A stretch of DNA of 64,000 nucleotides from positions 8,818,001 to 8,882,000 of the forward strand of contig NZ_NETK01000001.1 in assembly GCF_002343915.1 (NCBI RefSeq). Direction: 5' to 3'. The position numbers and the translations under genes are program-made. Below, in pieces: positions 26,823-34,797 of this stretch. Every line of letters starts with the position of its first letter. Position 1 is the first letter of the stretch. This stretch comes from Nannocystis exedens (GTDB taxonomy: Bacteria > Myxococcota_A > Polyangia > Nannocystales > Nannocystaceae). The notes beneath the pieces are model-generated. The model had not been told where the DNA came from and searched no databases. It saw only the letters and a program-made list of their open reading frames with translations.

Positions 26823-28085
26823 TCAGCCCTCGAGCAGGCAGGTGACGGCGCAGCCGTCGCCGTCGACCGCGTTGCCGTCGTCGCACTGCTCGCCGTTCTG
26901 CGGCTGGACGATGCCGTCGCCGCACAGGGGCTGGCCCTCGAGGGTGCAATTGGCGGTGCAGCCGTCGCCGTCCTGACCATTGCCGTCGTCGCACTGCTCG
27001 CCGGGCTGGAGGATGCCGTCGCCGCAGGCGGGCTGGCCCTCGAGGGTGCAATTGGCGGTGCAGCCGTCGCCGTCCTGACCATTGCCGTCGTCGCACTGCT
27101 CGCCGGGCTGGACGAGGCCGTCGCCGCAGGCGGGCTGGCCCTCGAGCTGGCAGGTGATGGTGCAGCCGTCGCCATTGGTGGCGTTACCGTCGTCGCACTG
27201 CTCGCCGTTCTGCGGCTGGACGACGCCGTCGCCGCAGGCGGGCTGGCCCTCGAGGGTGCAATTGGCGGTGCAGCCGTCGCCGTCGACGAAGTTGCCGTCG
27301 TCGCACTGCTCGCCGTCGTGGAGGACGCCGTCGCCGCAGATGCCCTGGCCCTCGAGCAGGCAAGTGGTGGCGCAGCCGTCACCGTCGACGGCGTTGCCGT
27401 CGTCGCACTGTTCGCCGGGCTGGACGATGCCGTCGCCGCACAGGGGCTGGCCCTCGAGGGTGCAATTGGCGGTGCAACCGTCGCCGTCCTGACCATTGCC
27501 GTCGTCGCACTGCTCGCCGTCGTGGAGGACGCCGTCGCCGCAGACGCCCTGGCCCTCGAGCAGGCAGGTGGTGGCGCAGCCGTCGCCGTCCTGGGCGTTG
27601 CCGTCGTCGCACTGCTCGCCGTTCTGCGGCTGGACGACGCCGTCGCCGCAGATCGGCGGGGATTCGAGGGTGCAATGGGCGGTGCAGCCGTCGCCGTCGA
27701 CGGGGTTGCCGTCGTCGCACTGCTCGCCGGGTTGAACGACGCCGTCGCCGCAGGCGGGCTGGGCTTCGAGGGTGCAATGGGCGGTACAACCGTCGCCGTC
27801 GACGGGGTTGCCGTCGTCGCACTGCTCGCCGGGCTGGAGGACGCCGTCGCCGCACAGCGGATCGGCGCCGTCCTCGGCGGTGCAATGGACGGTACAACCG
27901 TCGCCGCCCTGGGCGTTGCCGTCGTCGCACTGCTCGCCGGGCTGGACGACGCCGTCGCCGCACAGGGCCTCGTCGCCGTCGGTCATTTCGCCGAGGTCGC
28001 CGGGCGCTTGATCGCAGGCGCCGAGGACGAAGGCGAGCAAGGTCGAGAGGAAGAGGTTGGAGGTCAGGCGCGATGAGAAAGTCAT
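26823..28085 (-). CDS. Cys-rich lipoprotein of eleven DUF4215 repeats
   Basis: A 420-residue surface protein. After a signal with lipobox (LLAFVLGAC) and a short acidic linker it consists only of 11 tandem units of 33-36 residues. Each follows CGDGxxQPGEQCDDGN...DGDGCTxxC with four Cys (DUF4215, myxococcus disulfide repeat). Repeats 4, 8 and 11 have QPQNGEQC; repeats 5 and 7 have LHDGEQC. The gene stops right after the last repeat (TCLLEG), with no MYXO-CTERM sorting tail or catalytic domain. It lies 41 bases after the anti-sigma-like gene on the same strand. The Asp-rich loops may bind calcium; the role is probably structural or adhesive. Confidence 0.88.
   Translation of the reverse strand: MTFSSRLTSNLFLSTLLAFVLGACDQAPGDLGEMTDGDEALCGDGVVQPGEQCDDGNAQGGDGCTVHCTAEDGADPLCGDGVLQPGEQCDDGNPVDGDGCTAHCTLEAQPACGDGVVQPGEQCDDGNPVDGDGCTAHCTLESPPICGDGVVQPQNGEQCDDGNAQDGDGCATTCLLEGQGVCGDGVLHDGEQCDDGNGQDGDGCTANCTLEGQPLCGDGIVQPGEQCDDGNAVDGDGCATTCLLEGQGICGDGVLHDGEQCDDGNFVDGDGCTANCTLEGQPACGDGVVQPQNGEQCDDGNATNGDGCTITCQLEGQPACGDGLVQPGEQCDDGNGQDGDGCTANCTLEGQPACGDGILQPGEQCDDGNGQDGDGCTANCTLEGQPLCGDGIVQPQNGEQCDDGNAVDGDGCAVTCLLEG
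26826..27965 (-). repeat. Tandem DNA repeat coding for the DUF4215 array
   Basis: Eleven units of about 99-108 bases. Some neighbours (units 9 and 10, about 26940-27130) are almost the same at DNA level including silent sites, which points to recent unit duplication or gene conversion. Confidence 0.8.
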
Positions 28086-28126
28086 GTCGATGCTCGAGAT
28101 GCAGGCTCGCCGATCGATCTGTGATG

Positions 28127-29281
28127 CTATTCGTCGTCGCGGCAGATCTGGCGCATGCGCTCGGCGAGGTGCGAGCCCGGGCGCTCGCGCAGGAAGCGAC
28201 GGCGCGCGTCGGCGGCGGCGTCGACCCGGCCGAGCTTGCACAGGGCGGTGGCCCGCGAGACCTGGCGCTCCTCCTCGAAGACGCCGCCGGCGAAGCGTCG
28301 GCCGTGGGCGTCGAGGGCCTCCAGGGCCTCCTCGTGGCGGCCGGCGGCGAGGGCCGCCTGGGCGCGCTGGAACGAGGCGACCTCCTCGGGGCGCAGCGAG
28401 GGGCTGTCCGGCGGGCGTCGCCGCGATTGCGCAGAGGGGCCGGCGGGCGCCGGGCCGCTGGTCGGCGGAGCGCCGGGCGATGATTGGGTCGGGCCGGAGG
28501 ATTCGCGGGCGTCGGGCGGGAGGTGGGAGGATGGGGCCTGCGGTGATTCGGGGGCGTCGGAGGACGCGGGGAGGTCGGGCGAGCGTGGCGAAGATCCGGA
28601 CCGCGGTGAGGAGCCGGAGGGCGGGGGGGCGCCGGAGGCGGGCTGCGGTGATTGGGCGGAGGGCGAAATTTCGCCGGAGGCGGGGTGCGGTGATTGTACG
28701 GAGGGCGGGGAATTGTCGGGGGCGGGGTGCGGTGAGGGGTCGGAGGACGGAATTTTGCCGAGGGCGGGGTGCGATGATTGTACGGCGGGCGGTGAATTGC
28801 CAGGGGCGGGGTGCGGTGATTGTCCGGAGGACAGAGAATTGCCGGAGGCGGGGTGCGGTGATGGGCCGGAGAGCGGGGATTCGCCGGGGGCGGGGTGCGG
28901 TGATTGACTGGAGAGCGGGGATTCGCCGGAGACGGCCTGCGGAGATGGGCGCGCGGACCGGGAGGGTTGGACCTCGCGGAGCGGGCGGGGCTCGACGGCG
29001 TGCAGCGCCGCGTCGCTGGAATGGAGGTCGACGGCCTCGACGCTGGCTGTTTCGGCCGCGCGCCAGGCGGTCGCGGCGGCGAGGCCGAGGCCGAGCACGA
29101 CCGCGGCGGCCATGGCGGCCAGCGGCCACGAGAGCCGGGCGAGCCGGCGCGGGGCCGGGCCTTCGGCGAGCCGGGCGTCGATGGCGGCCCAGGTGGCCGC
29201 GCGAGCGGCCTCGCCGGGGCGGTCGACCTCGCGCAGGGCGCCGACGAGGCGGCGCAGCTCGTCGTCGAGTGGTTCGATCAC
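28127..29281 (-). CDS. Anti-sigma-factor-like membrane protein with SP-rich linker and TPR-like end
   Basis: A 384-residue protein. Residues 1-55 are cytoplasmic and helical (DDELRRLVGALREVDRPGEA), then one membrane helix (LAAMAAAVVLGLGLAAATAW). A periplasmic Ser/Pro linker of about 200 residues repeats SPHPAPGxSPLSG-like units. The C-terminal 90 residues are helical and TPR-like (FQRAQAALAAGRHEEALEAL, CKLGRVDAAADARRRFLRER). The GTG start overlaps the sigma factor's stop (GTGA). That coupling and the topology make it the likely anti-sigma factor, although no zinc-binding HxxxCxxC motif is visible, so it would be an atypical one. Confidence 0.75.
   Translation of the reverse strand: MIEPLDDELRRLVGALREVDRPGEAARAATWAAIDARLAEGPAPRRLARLSWPLAAMAAAVVLGLGLAAATAWRAAETASVEAVDLHSSDAALHAVEPRPLREVQPSRSARPSPQAVSGESPLSSQSPHPAPGESPLSGPSPHPASGNSLSSGQSPHPAPGNSPPAVQSSHPALGKIPSSDPSPHPAPDNSPPSVQSPHPASGEISPSAQSPQPASGAPPPSGSSPRSGSSPRSPDLPASSDAPESPQAPSSHLPPDARESSGPTQSSPGAPPTSGPAPAGPSAQSRRRPPDSPSLRPEEVASFQRAQAALAAGRHEEALEALDAHGRRFAGGVFEEERQVSRATALCKLGRVDAAADARRRFLRERPGSHLAERMRQICRDDE
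28600..28945 (-). repeat. Tandem repeat in the SP-rich linker
   Basis: About seven imperfect units of 48-51 bases encoding SPHPAPGxSPxSxQ-type stretches inside the anti-sigma-like gene. It is coding and in frame, so unit number could vary without breaking the protein. Confidence 0.7.
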
Positions 29282-29880
29282 GGGGCCCTCCGGAGCGCGC
29301 GGGCGTGGTGGCGGGCGATCGCTCGCTGCAGCAGCTGGCGGGCCACCCGGACCCGCGAATAGGCGGTGTTGAGGTTGATCTCGAGGCACTCGGCGACCTC
29401 CGGCATCGGCAGGCCCTCGATGTCGGCGAGCACGAAGGCCATGCGCTTGTCCTCGTCGATGCCGGCGAGGGCGTCGCGCAGCACGGCGGCGGCCTGCCGG
29501 CGCGCGAGCTCCTCGTCGAGGCCGGGGCCGGCAGGCTCGCGCGGGTCGTCGACGAGCTCGACGTGCCGCGCGGCCCGCTCGCGGTAGCGGCGGGCGACCC
29601 GTCGCGTGATGCCGTAGAGGAGGGCGCGCACCGAGCCGCGGACGGCGAACTCGTGGCGGCGCTGGTGGAGGACGACGAACACGTCCTGCACGGCGTCGTC
29701 GACCACGGCCGCGGGCACGCCGAGGCGGCCGGTCAGGCGCCACACGAACTCGTAGTGCTCGCGGAACAGCTCGGCCACGGCCGGCAGGGCGGCGGCGTGG
29801 GGGCCGTCGTGGGCGCGCGGGGCGGGGTCGCCGAGGGCGGCCGGTGGGGCGAGGACCGGAGGGATGCTCCCGTCATGCAA
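29278..29880 (-). CDS. ECF-type RNA polymerase sigma factor
   Basis: About 200 residues. Region 2 is seen in FREHYEFVWRLTGRLGVP and VDDAVQDVFVVLHQRRHEF, and region 4 in DKRMAFVLADIEGLPMPEVA followed by NTAYSRVRVARQLLQRAI. Group: extracytoplasmic-function sigma factor. The start is uncertain: the TTG at 29880 gives a 34-residue lead-in and sits 17 bases after the preceding gene, while a GTG at 29778 would start at AELFREHYEF. It is coupled by GTGA overlap to the membrane protein downstream, its presumed antagonist. Confidence 0.88.
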   Translation of the reverse strand: MHDGSIPPVLAPPAALGDPAPRAHDGPHAAALPAVAELFREHYEFVWRLTGRLGVPAAVVDDAVQDVFVVLHQRRHEFAVRGSVRALLYGITRRVARRYRERAARHVELVDDPREPAGPGLDEELARRQAAAVLRDALAGIDEDKRMAFVLADIEGLPMPEVAECLEINLNTAYSRVRVARQLLQRAIARHHARALRRAP

Positions 29881-29897
29881 CGAGGCCCGCCGATCTG

Positions 29898-31004
29898 TCA
29901 GGGAAAACGCAGCTCGATCGCAAACACCCCGCGGAACGCGACCGGCCCCGCCCGATGGAGGTCCTGGTCCTGGCCGCGCAGGCGAAACCGCGCGGCCAGC
30001 AGCGGGGCGGCGAGGCCGAGCTGGAGGCCGAGCGCGAGGCGCGGGACCGGGACCCACTGCACGCGGGCGTCGGCCAGCACGGCCAGCCAGACCACGCGGT
30101 CGACGGTGGGGGTGGTGACGCCGACGCCGCGGCCGTGCATCGCCCCGAGCTCGAGGCCGGCGCACACCGGGAACTCGACGCGCCGCAGCGCCAGCCGCGG
30201 ACACGCGGCCAGCTGCGCCGCGGTGAGCCGCAGGTCGCCGCCGCTGCCGGTGCCGGCGAGGCGCACCGATTGCTCGAGCCAGTGGACGGCGCCGACCTCG
30301 GCGCGCACGCGGCGGGCGAGCAGGCCGAGGCGGACGATGAAGCCGGGCGCAGGCCGAGGCAGGGCGCCGACGTCGAGGCCGGTGGCGACGGCGAGGGTGC
30401 CCCGCAAGCCGGGCCCGGGCGTGGTCGGGCTCGCAGGCGGGGGCCTGTTCGGGGGCCTGTTCGCAGGCGCGGGGTCGTTCGTGGCCGCGGGCGAGCTCGC
30501 GGGCGTGGGTGTGCTCGCGGGCCTGTTCGTGGACGCGGGCGCGCTCGCGGACGCGGCCGGGGACGGTCCTGGCGGCGTGAGGGGCGGCGCGTCGCGGTCG
30601 ACGGGGACCGCGAGCGGGATGTCGCCGACGGCGCGCCCGGCGGGATTTTCGGGGACGGCGGGCCCGGCGAGCAGCTCCGGATCGATCGCCACCGCGATCA
30701 TCAATGCGGCGGCCTCGACCAACAATTCGCAGCGCTCGGCGACGACGGTGCGAGCGACGGCGGGGGCGTCCCGCGGCTCGAGGATGAGCCCCAACTGCCA
30801 GCGCCGGTCGGGGCGGGGCCGCGCGGTCGCGCGGGCGGTCACGGCTGCCGCGTCGGCGGGCGTCAGCGGGCGCCCCAGGTCGGCCGCCACGGCCCGCTCC
30901 AGCGCCTCCCGCGACGGACACGCGGCCGGCGCGTCCCACCGCAGGAGCTCGTCGGGCGCGGCGGGGGCCAGCTCCAGCGCCAGGGCCGCGAACAGCCGGT
31001 GCAC
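29898..31004 (-). CDS. Hypothetical protein, likely outer-membrane barrel, with Pro/Ala linker
   Basis: About 368 residues. The first 110 are a soluble-looking domain (CPSREALERAVAADLGRPLT, LGLILEPRDAPAVARTVVAE). Residues about 140-200 are Pro/Ala/Ser linker. The rest alternates hydrophobic and polar residues as beta strands and ends FRGVFAIELRFP, with the aromatic-terminal pattern of outer-membrane barrels. No signal peptide is clear at the GTG start, which may be misplaced or internal to a longer frame. First gene of a run leading to the sigma factor, 17 bases upstream of it. No assigned family. Confidence 0.65.
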   Translation of the reverse strand: MHRLFAALALELAPAAPDELLRWDAPAACPSREALERAVAADLGRPLTPADAAAVTARATARPRPDRRWQLGLILEPRDAPAVARTVVAERCELLVEAAALMIAVAIDPELLAGPAVPENPAGRAVGDIPLAVPVDRDAPPLTPPGPSPAASASAPASTNRPASTPTPASSPAATNDPAPANRPPNRPPPASPTTPGPGLRGTLAVATGLDVGALPRPAPGFIVRLGLLARRVRAEVGAVHWLEQSVRLAGTGSGGDLRLTAAQLAACPRLALRRVEFPVCAGLELGAMHGRGVGVTTPTVDRVVWLAVLADARVQWVPVPRLALGLQLGLAAPLLAARFRLRGQDQDLHRAGPVAFRGVFAIELRFP

Positions 31005-31240
31005 GCCGCCAGTCTATCGCAGTTCGCCGCGAGGTGCCCACGCGCTCGCACGCGCCGGCGGACGCGAGCTCGCGTCGCGGTGCACGGGACGCAATCGCGG
31101 CGACGACTGCCACGATTGGTGGCCGTGACGTGGTGCGATGATTCGCGCGGCCGCGGACAATGGCGCGAGATTGCCCCGCGGGACGGCGCCGCCGCGGCGA
31201 AAATTGGACGGCCCGGCGTGGCTCGGCGAGGGTCGCCGCC

Positions 31241-32182
31241 GTGCCCGCGCCCTCGCGTCTCCCGCTCGCCGCGCTCGTCGTCCCGCTGCTCCTCGGCTGC
31301 GTGCCCGGCGAACCGGCGGCGCCCACCGGTCACCTGCCCGCGGCGGTGGTGGTGGCCCGCCCCGACGACCGCGCCGCGGACGCGAGCGAGCCGGCAGGGA
31401 CGCGGCTGGCCGTGCCGCTCTTGGCCTCGCTGCCGGTGCGGCCGCAGAAGGCCCGGCCCGGCTACGCGCGCGAGCAGTTCGGGCACGCGTGGTCCGACGT
31501 CGACCGCAACGGCTGCGACACCCGCGACGACATCCTGCGCCGCGATCTGCAGGAGGTCCAGCTCGAGCCGGGCAAGCGCCCGTGCGTGGTGACGGCGGGC
31601 GCGCTCGCCGATCCGTACACCGCGAAGCACGTCGCGTTCGCGCGCGGCGGCGGGCCGGCGGTCGACATCGATCACGTGGTCGCGCTCGCCGACGCGTGGG
31701 CGACCGGCGCGGCGGAGTGGCAGGCGTCGCGCCGGATCGCGCTGGCCAACGATCCGCTCAATCTGCTGGCGGTCGCGGCCTCGGCCAACCGCGCCAAGGG
31801 CGGCAGCAACGCGGCGCTGTGGCTGCCGCCGAACCCCGAGTACCGGTGCGCCTACGTGGCCCGCCAGATCGCCGTCAAGGCGAAGTACGGGCTGTCGGTC
31901 ACCGAGGACGAGCGCGACGCGATGCAGAAGGTGCTGCGTGGCTGCCCCGACGAGGTCGTGCCCGAGGGCGGCGGGCCGATCGACGCGCCGGTGACGGCGG
32001 CGGAGCGCCACAGGTCGCCCGAGGCGCCGGCGAATCGCAAGACTGTCGCCCGCGGGGTCGACCCGAATTACGGCAGCTGCAAGGAGGCCAGGGCCCACGG
32101 GGCGGGGCCGTACCGCCGCGGGGTCGACGCCGAGTACGCTTATTATCGCGACGTCGACGGCGACGGCGTGGTGTGCGAATGA
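31241..32182 (+). CDS. Secreted HNH-type nuclease-like lipoprotein with excalibur domain
   Basis: A 313-residue exported protein; the signal ends LVVPLLLGC (lipobox). The middle has GCDTRDDILRRDL, VDIDHVVALADAWATGA (residues about 140-156) and NDPLNLLAVAASANRAKGGS, the layout of HNH/DUF1524-type nucleases, with His in IDHVVAL as the probable catalytic base. The last 45 residues are an excalibur-type calcium-binding domain: YGSCKEARAHGAGPYRRG then DVDGDGVVCE. Similar secreted proteins occur in actinobacteria. Extracellular DNA degradation is a likely role. The GTG start fits the signal peptide, with GAGGG about 10 bases earlier. Confidence 0.83.
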   Translation: MPAPSRLPLAALVVPLLLGCVPGEPAAPTGHLPAAVVVARPDDRAADASEPAGTRLAVPLLASLPVRPQKARPGYAREQFGHAWSDVDRNGCDTRDDILRRDLQEVQLEPGKRPCVVTAGALADPYTAKHVAFARGGGPAVDIDHVVALADAWATGAAEWQASRRIALANDPLNLLAVAASANRAKGGSNAALWLPPNPEYRCAYVARQIAVKAKYGLSVTEDERDAMQKVLRGCPDEVVPEGGGPIDAPVTAAERHRSPEAPANRKTVARGVDPNYGSCKEARAHGAGPYRRGVDAEYAYYRDVDGDGVVCE

Positions 32183-32186
32183 TGGG

Positions 32187-32202
32187 ATGTTCTCCAGGGC
32201 AT
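32187..32202. repeat. Intergenic palindrome, ACATGTC family
   Basis: ATGTTC-TCCA-GGGCAT; pairs as RNA with G-U pairs. It begins 5 bases after the nuclease gene, between converging genes. Confidence 0.5.
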
Positions 32203-32309
32203 GTCGCAGGAGACGATGTTTCCTGGCAGCAGTTTCGGCCCGAGATGCGGGTCGAGGGACGCGAGAGAGACAGCCGCGGTCGTACCGTCGCGGACCGCGT
32301 GGTATTACC

Positions 32310-32732
32310 CTATGGCGAGGTGACGCCCAGGAAGAGTGGTTCGACTACGATCCTGTCCGCTGCCTGGCGGTATGTTCCCATCCATTCAGCGGTGAGCCCC
32401 GCGTTCGACCACTCGATTCGTATCGAACTGGGGGTCGCGGGGAACGTCTGATCCGGGAAGTAGACCCCGTTGATCCATCCGGCTACGCGGCAAACCATCG
32501 TAAGCTCGATTTGGAGGAAATGGGGCGTCGACGGGGCGTTGGGCACGTCGATTGACGCGTTTGCGCCGCTCGCCTGGAGCGCCGTGGCAGGAGCCCATTC
32601 GAGCGTGACGCGCCAATTTACCTGCACGATTCGCAGCGTGGCGAAAATAAGCTCAGTTGGTCCGACCCGGAGGTAAAGCTTCTGGGAGGCCCGGGCCGGC
32701 TGGTCGTCGTTCGCAATTCCGAGCTGTGCCAT
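32310..32732 (-). CDS. Hypothetical protein, 140 residues
   Basis: No family recognised and no signal peptide. The sequence alternates like a beta protein (LYLRVGPTELIFATLRIVQV, VYFPDQTFPATPSSIRIEW) with several Trp. Start at the ATG with GGAG 7 bases before it rather than an in-frame ATG 16 codons upstream. Base composition and codon choice are visibly less GC-rich than the flanks (AAA, ATT and TTT codons occur), as in the two small genes to the right. This suggests transfer or relaxed selection. Confidence 0.65.
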   Translation of the reverse strand: MAQLGIANDDQPARASQKLYLRVGPTELIFATLRIVQVNWRVTLEWAPATALQASGANASIDVPNAPSTPHFLQIELTMVCRVAGWINGVYFPDQTFPATPSSIRIEWSNAGLTAEWMGTYRQAADRIVVEPLFLGVTSP

Positions 32733-33167
32733 GTTCAGACTCCAGGGAGACCTGATGAATGGCAACGCCATTCCTGTCAAGCGCTCCTCGTCGAATACGG
32801 GCTTCGGCCTCCGAGCCTGGTGCCGGGCGAATCTGCGGTCTCTCGGCGAGAGTCTCGCCGCGAGCTAAATTGCGCGGCGCTCCTCCTGTCGCCACGCGCG
32901 GCGCCCTCACCTCCATGAACGTCGCCTCGCGGGATCATGGCCTCCTCGCCCGCGAGCGTCGCGTGCGCCCGTCGCCGCCGCGACGCTCGCGCCCCTGGAC
33001 GAGCCATCGCGGCGTCGTTATCGCGGCGCCGTGGGCGGCGTGCTCTCTGTCCTGTACGCGCTTGCGCATCTCTCGAGTGACGCTAATCTCGTTCATCGTC
33101 CGGCGCTTGCCGCCTTCTCTGTGCGCGCGCCGGATCGGCTCCCGATGACTGGTCGGAGGAGAACCCC

Positions 33168-33527
33168 GTGTCGCAAGCAATTACAACCGCGCTTCCTGTT
33201 TGCCCGGTCGCTGCATTTGTCGGAACAAACACGCCGCTGGCGAGCAACCATACGTTCTGGTTCCGAAACGACTCGGCGGTGGAGGTCTACGTCACGTTTC
33301 ATGCGACCCTGCGAGATTCGCTGGGGCACACCGTCGCTGAGTACAAACAGCAGGGACAACTCGTGGTGGGCGGGGAGGTGAGAGAATATTTACACCCGCT
33401 CGCCGTCGGATTCGCCTATACTGTTCCTGGCGTCGTCGCCTTGATCGCAGAGAGCTATATCTCGGACTTTCTGTCTGGTTTCGTATACCATGGTAGTGCG
33501 AGTTCTTGCCAGTTCAGGGTTTCATGA
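33168..33527 (+). CDS. Hypothetical protein, 119 residues
   Basis: Unrecognised. The GTG start has GGAGGAG 6 bases before it, a good ribosome site. The protein looks mostly beta (SNHTFWFRNDSAVEVYVTFH, LVVGGEVREYLHPLAVGFAY) with two Cys; no signal peptide. Codon use is less GC-rich than typical for the window. It is followed after 32 bases by a 36-codon reading frame with its own ribosome site, so the two may be one transcript. Confidence 0.65.
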   Translation: MSQAITTALPVCPVAAFVGTNTPLASNHTFWFRNDSAVEVYVTFHATLRDSLGHTVAEYKQQGQLVVGGEVREYLHPLAVGFAYTVPGVVALIAESYISDFLSGFVYHGSASSCQFRVS

Positions 33528-33559
33528 TGACGTGCTGTCTCACAATGCGGGAGGTGACG

Positions 33560-33670
33560 ATGTGGATCGCCCGCGTCGTCGCCAGCTCTCAGGAGATCTT
33601 CATTCCCCCTGAAGGTGTTCACAAGCCGGATGGAGACTGCGGCGACACAGTCATGGTGAAGTTCGTCTGA
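33560..33670 (+). CDS. Small protein, 36 residues
   Basis: An ATG frame with GGGAGG 5 bases before it. It encodes MWIARVVASSQEIFIPPEGV and then a short acidic/polar end closing GDTVMVKFV, stop TGA. It lies 32 bases after the preceding small gene on the same strand. Support is the ribosome site and position only; no family is known. Confidence 0.45.
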   Translation: MWIARVVASSQEIFIPPEGVHKPDGDCGDTVMVKFV

Positions 33671-33734
33671 TGCTCCCAGGCGAGCAGCACACGCCGCCGC
33701 GCCGTGAGTCTGGGTGCGAGGCTCACAGCAGGTT

Positions 33735-34696
33735 TCATACGCCTTGAGGCGTGCTGACGCCGCAGTGTTTGAACCAACCGGCCGCATCGGTTGGGGTGAC
33801 GAGAGCCGCAACGGCGGAAATCGCGGCCTTGAGGAGTGGGCCGGTTCGGGCCCCGAGGCCGCGAAGGGCGGTCTTGATCTTCGACCAGGCGAGCTCGATG
33901 GGATTGAGGTCGGGCGAGTACGGCGGCTGGTAGACGACCGTCGCGCCGCGCGCCTCGATGCGCTCACGGACGCCTGTCGCGTGATGGGCACCGAGGTTGT
34001 CCATCACCACGATGTCGCCCGGACGGAGCTTCGGCGCCAGATGCTTGTCGATGAACTCGAGGAAGACCTTGGCCGTCGTGCCGCCCTCGACGGTCATCAT
34101 CGCCTCGATGCCGTCGATCGACAGCGCGCCGAGCATCGTCGTCACACGGCCGCGATTCCGTGGCACGACGCCATGGGCACGCTTTCCTCGCGGTGCCCAC
34201 GCTCGAGCGCGGGTCATCGAGATGTGCGAGCCGGACTCGTCCAGGAAGATCAGGCGCTCGGGGTCGCAGGACTGCATCTGCGCGACGAAGGCGTCGCGCA
34301 TCGCCACGACTGCGGCCGTGCACTGCTCTCGGGGAACCAGCGATTTTTTTTCCTCGTGAAGCCGAGCTCCTGAAGCTCGCGGCACATGGTGGAACGACTG
34401 ACCTGGACCCCGGCCCGTACTTGCAGCGCGAAGCACAACTCGGCGAGCGTCGCGTCAGGCCGCGCCCGCACCAGCTCCACGATCAAATCTTGCTCCCGGG
34501 CCGTGATCCGCCGCTCCACTCCGCCCCCGTGCGGCTTGGGCTCGACCGAACCGGTCTCTCGCTGGAGGCGCAGCACTCGATCGACGGTCGCCCGTCCCAC
34601 GTGGAAGCGCTCGGCGAGTTGCTCGTAGGTCTGCCCGTCCTGTACGCGGGCCTCAACAATGCGGATCCGAAGGTCGACAGAGATCGGCGTGGGCAT
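33735..34696 (-). mobile_element. IS630-family transposase, two frames joined by -1 frameshift
   Basis: A transposase split over two frames. The first (from ATG 34696) has the N-terminal helix-turn-helix domains (YEQLAERFHVGRATVDRVLR, DATLAELCF). The second holds the DDE catalytic core: LIFLDESGSHISM, IVVMDNLGAHH, YSPDLNPIELAWSKIK. They meet at a run of eight A residues (34344-34351, minus strand), where a -1 slip gives one 320-residue product reading TRKKKSLVPREQ across the join. Frameshifted expression is known in this IS family. All three acidic residues are present, so it may be active. Ends are unresolved: ACAGCAGGT (about 33725) and ACAGCATGT (about 34788, reversed) are weak candidate inverted repeats. 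Confidence 0.85.
34344..34351 (-). promoter_or_regulatory. A8 slippery site for -1 frameshift
   Basis: Eight consecutive A residues at the point where the two transposase frames overlap and align to related transposases only if the ribosome slips back one base. Confidence 0.6.
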
Positions 34697-34797
34697 GCTC
34701 TGCAAGAGCACATGAGCGCTTTCGCGCAAGCTGGCTCAGCCGTATCCTGCAGAGCCTTGATCCAGTCGCAGAGGATCAAGACGTGACGGACATGCTG

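Noticed and set aside
26823..27990. Regular 100-base periodicity that could suggest a CRISPR or satellite array
   Set aside because: Every unit is in frame and encodes a CGDG...EQCDDGN...DGC repeat; there are no separate spacers of unrelated sequence.
28600..28945. Repeat of GGGGTGCGGTGATTG-type units as possible binding-site array
   Set aside because: It lies within a coding region, in frame, and reads as Ser/Pro linker repeats, so the simpler explanation is protein low complexity.
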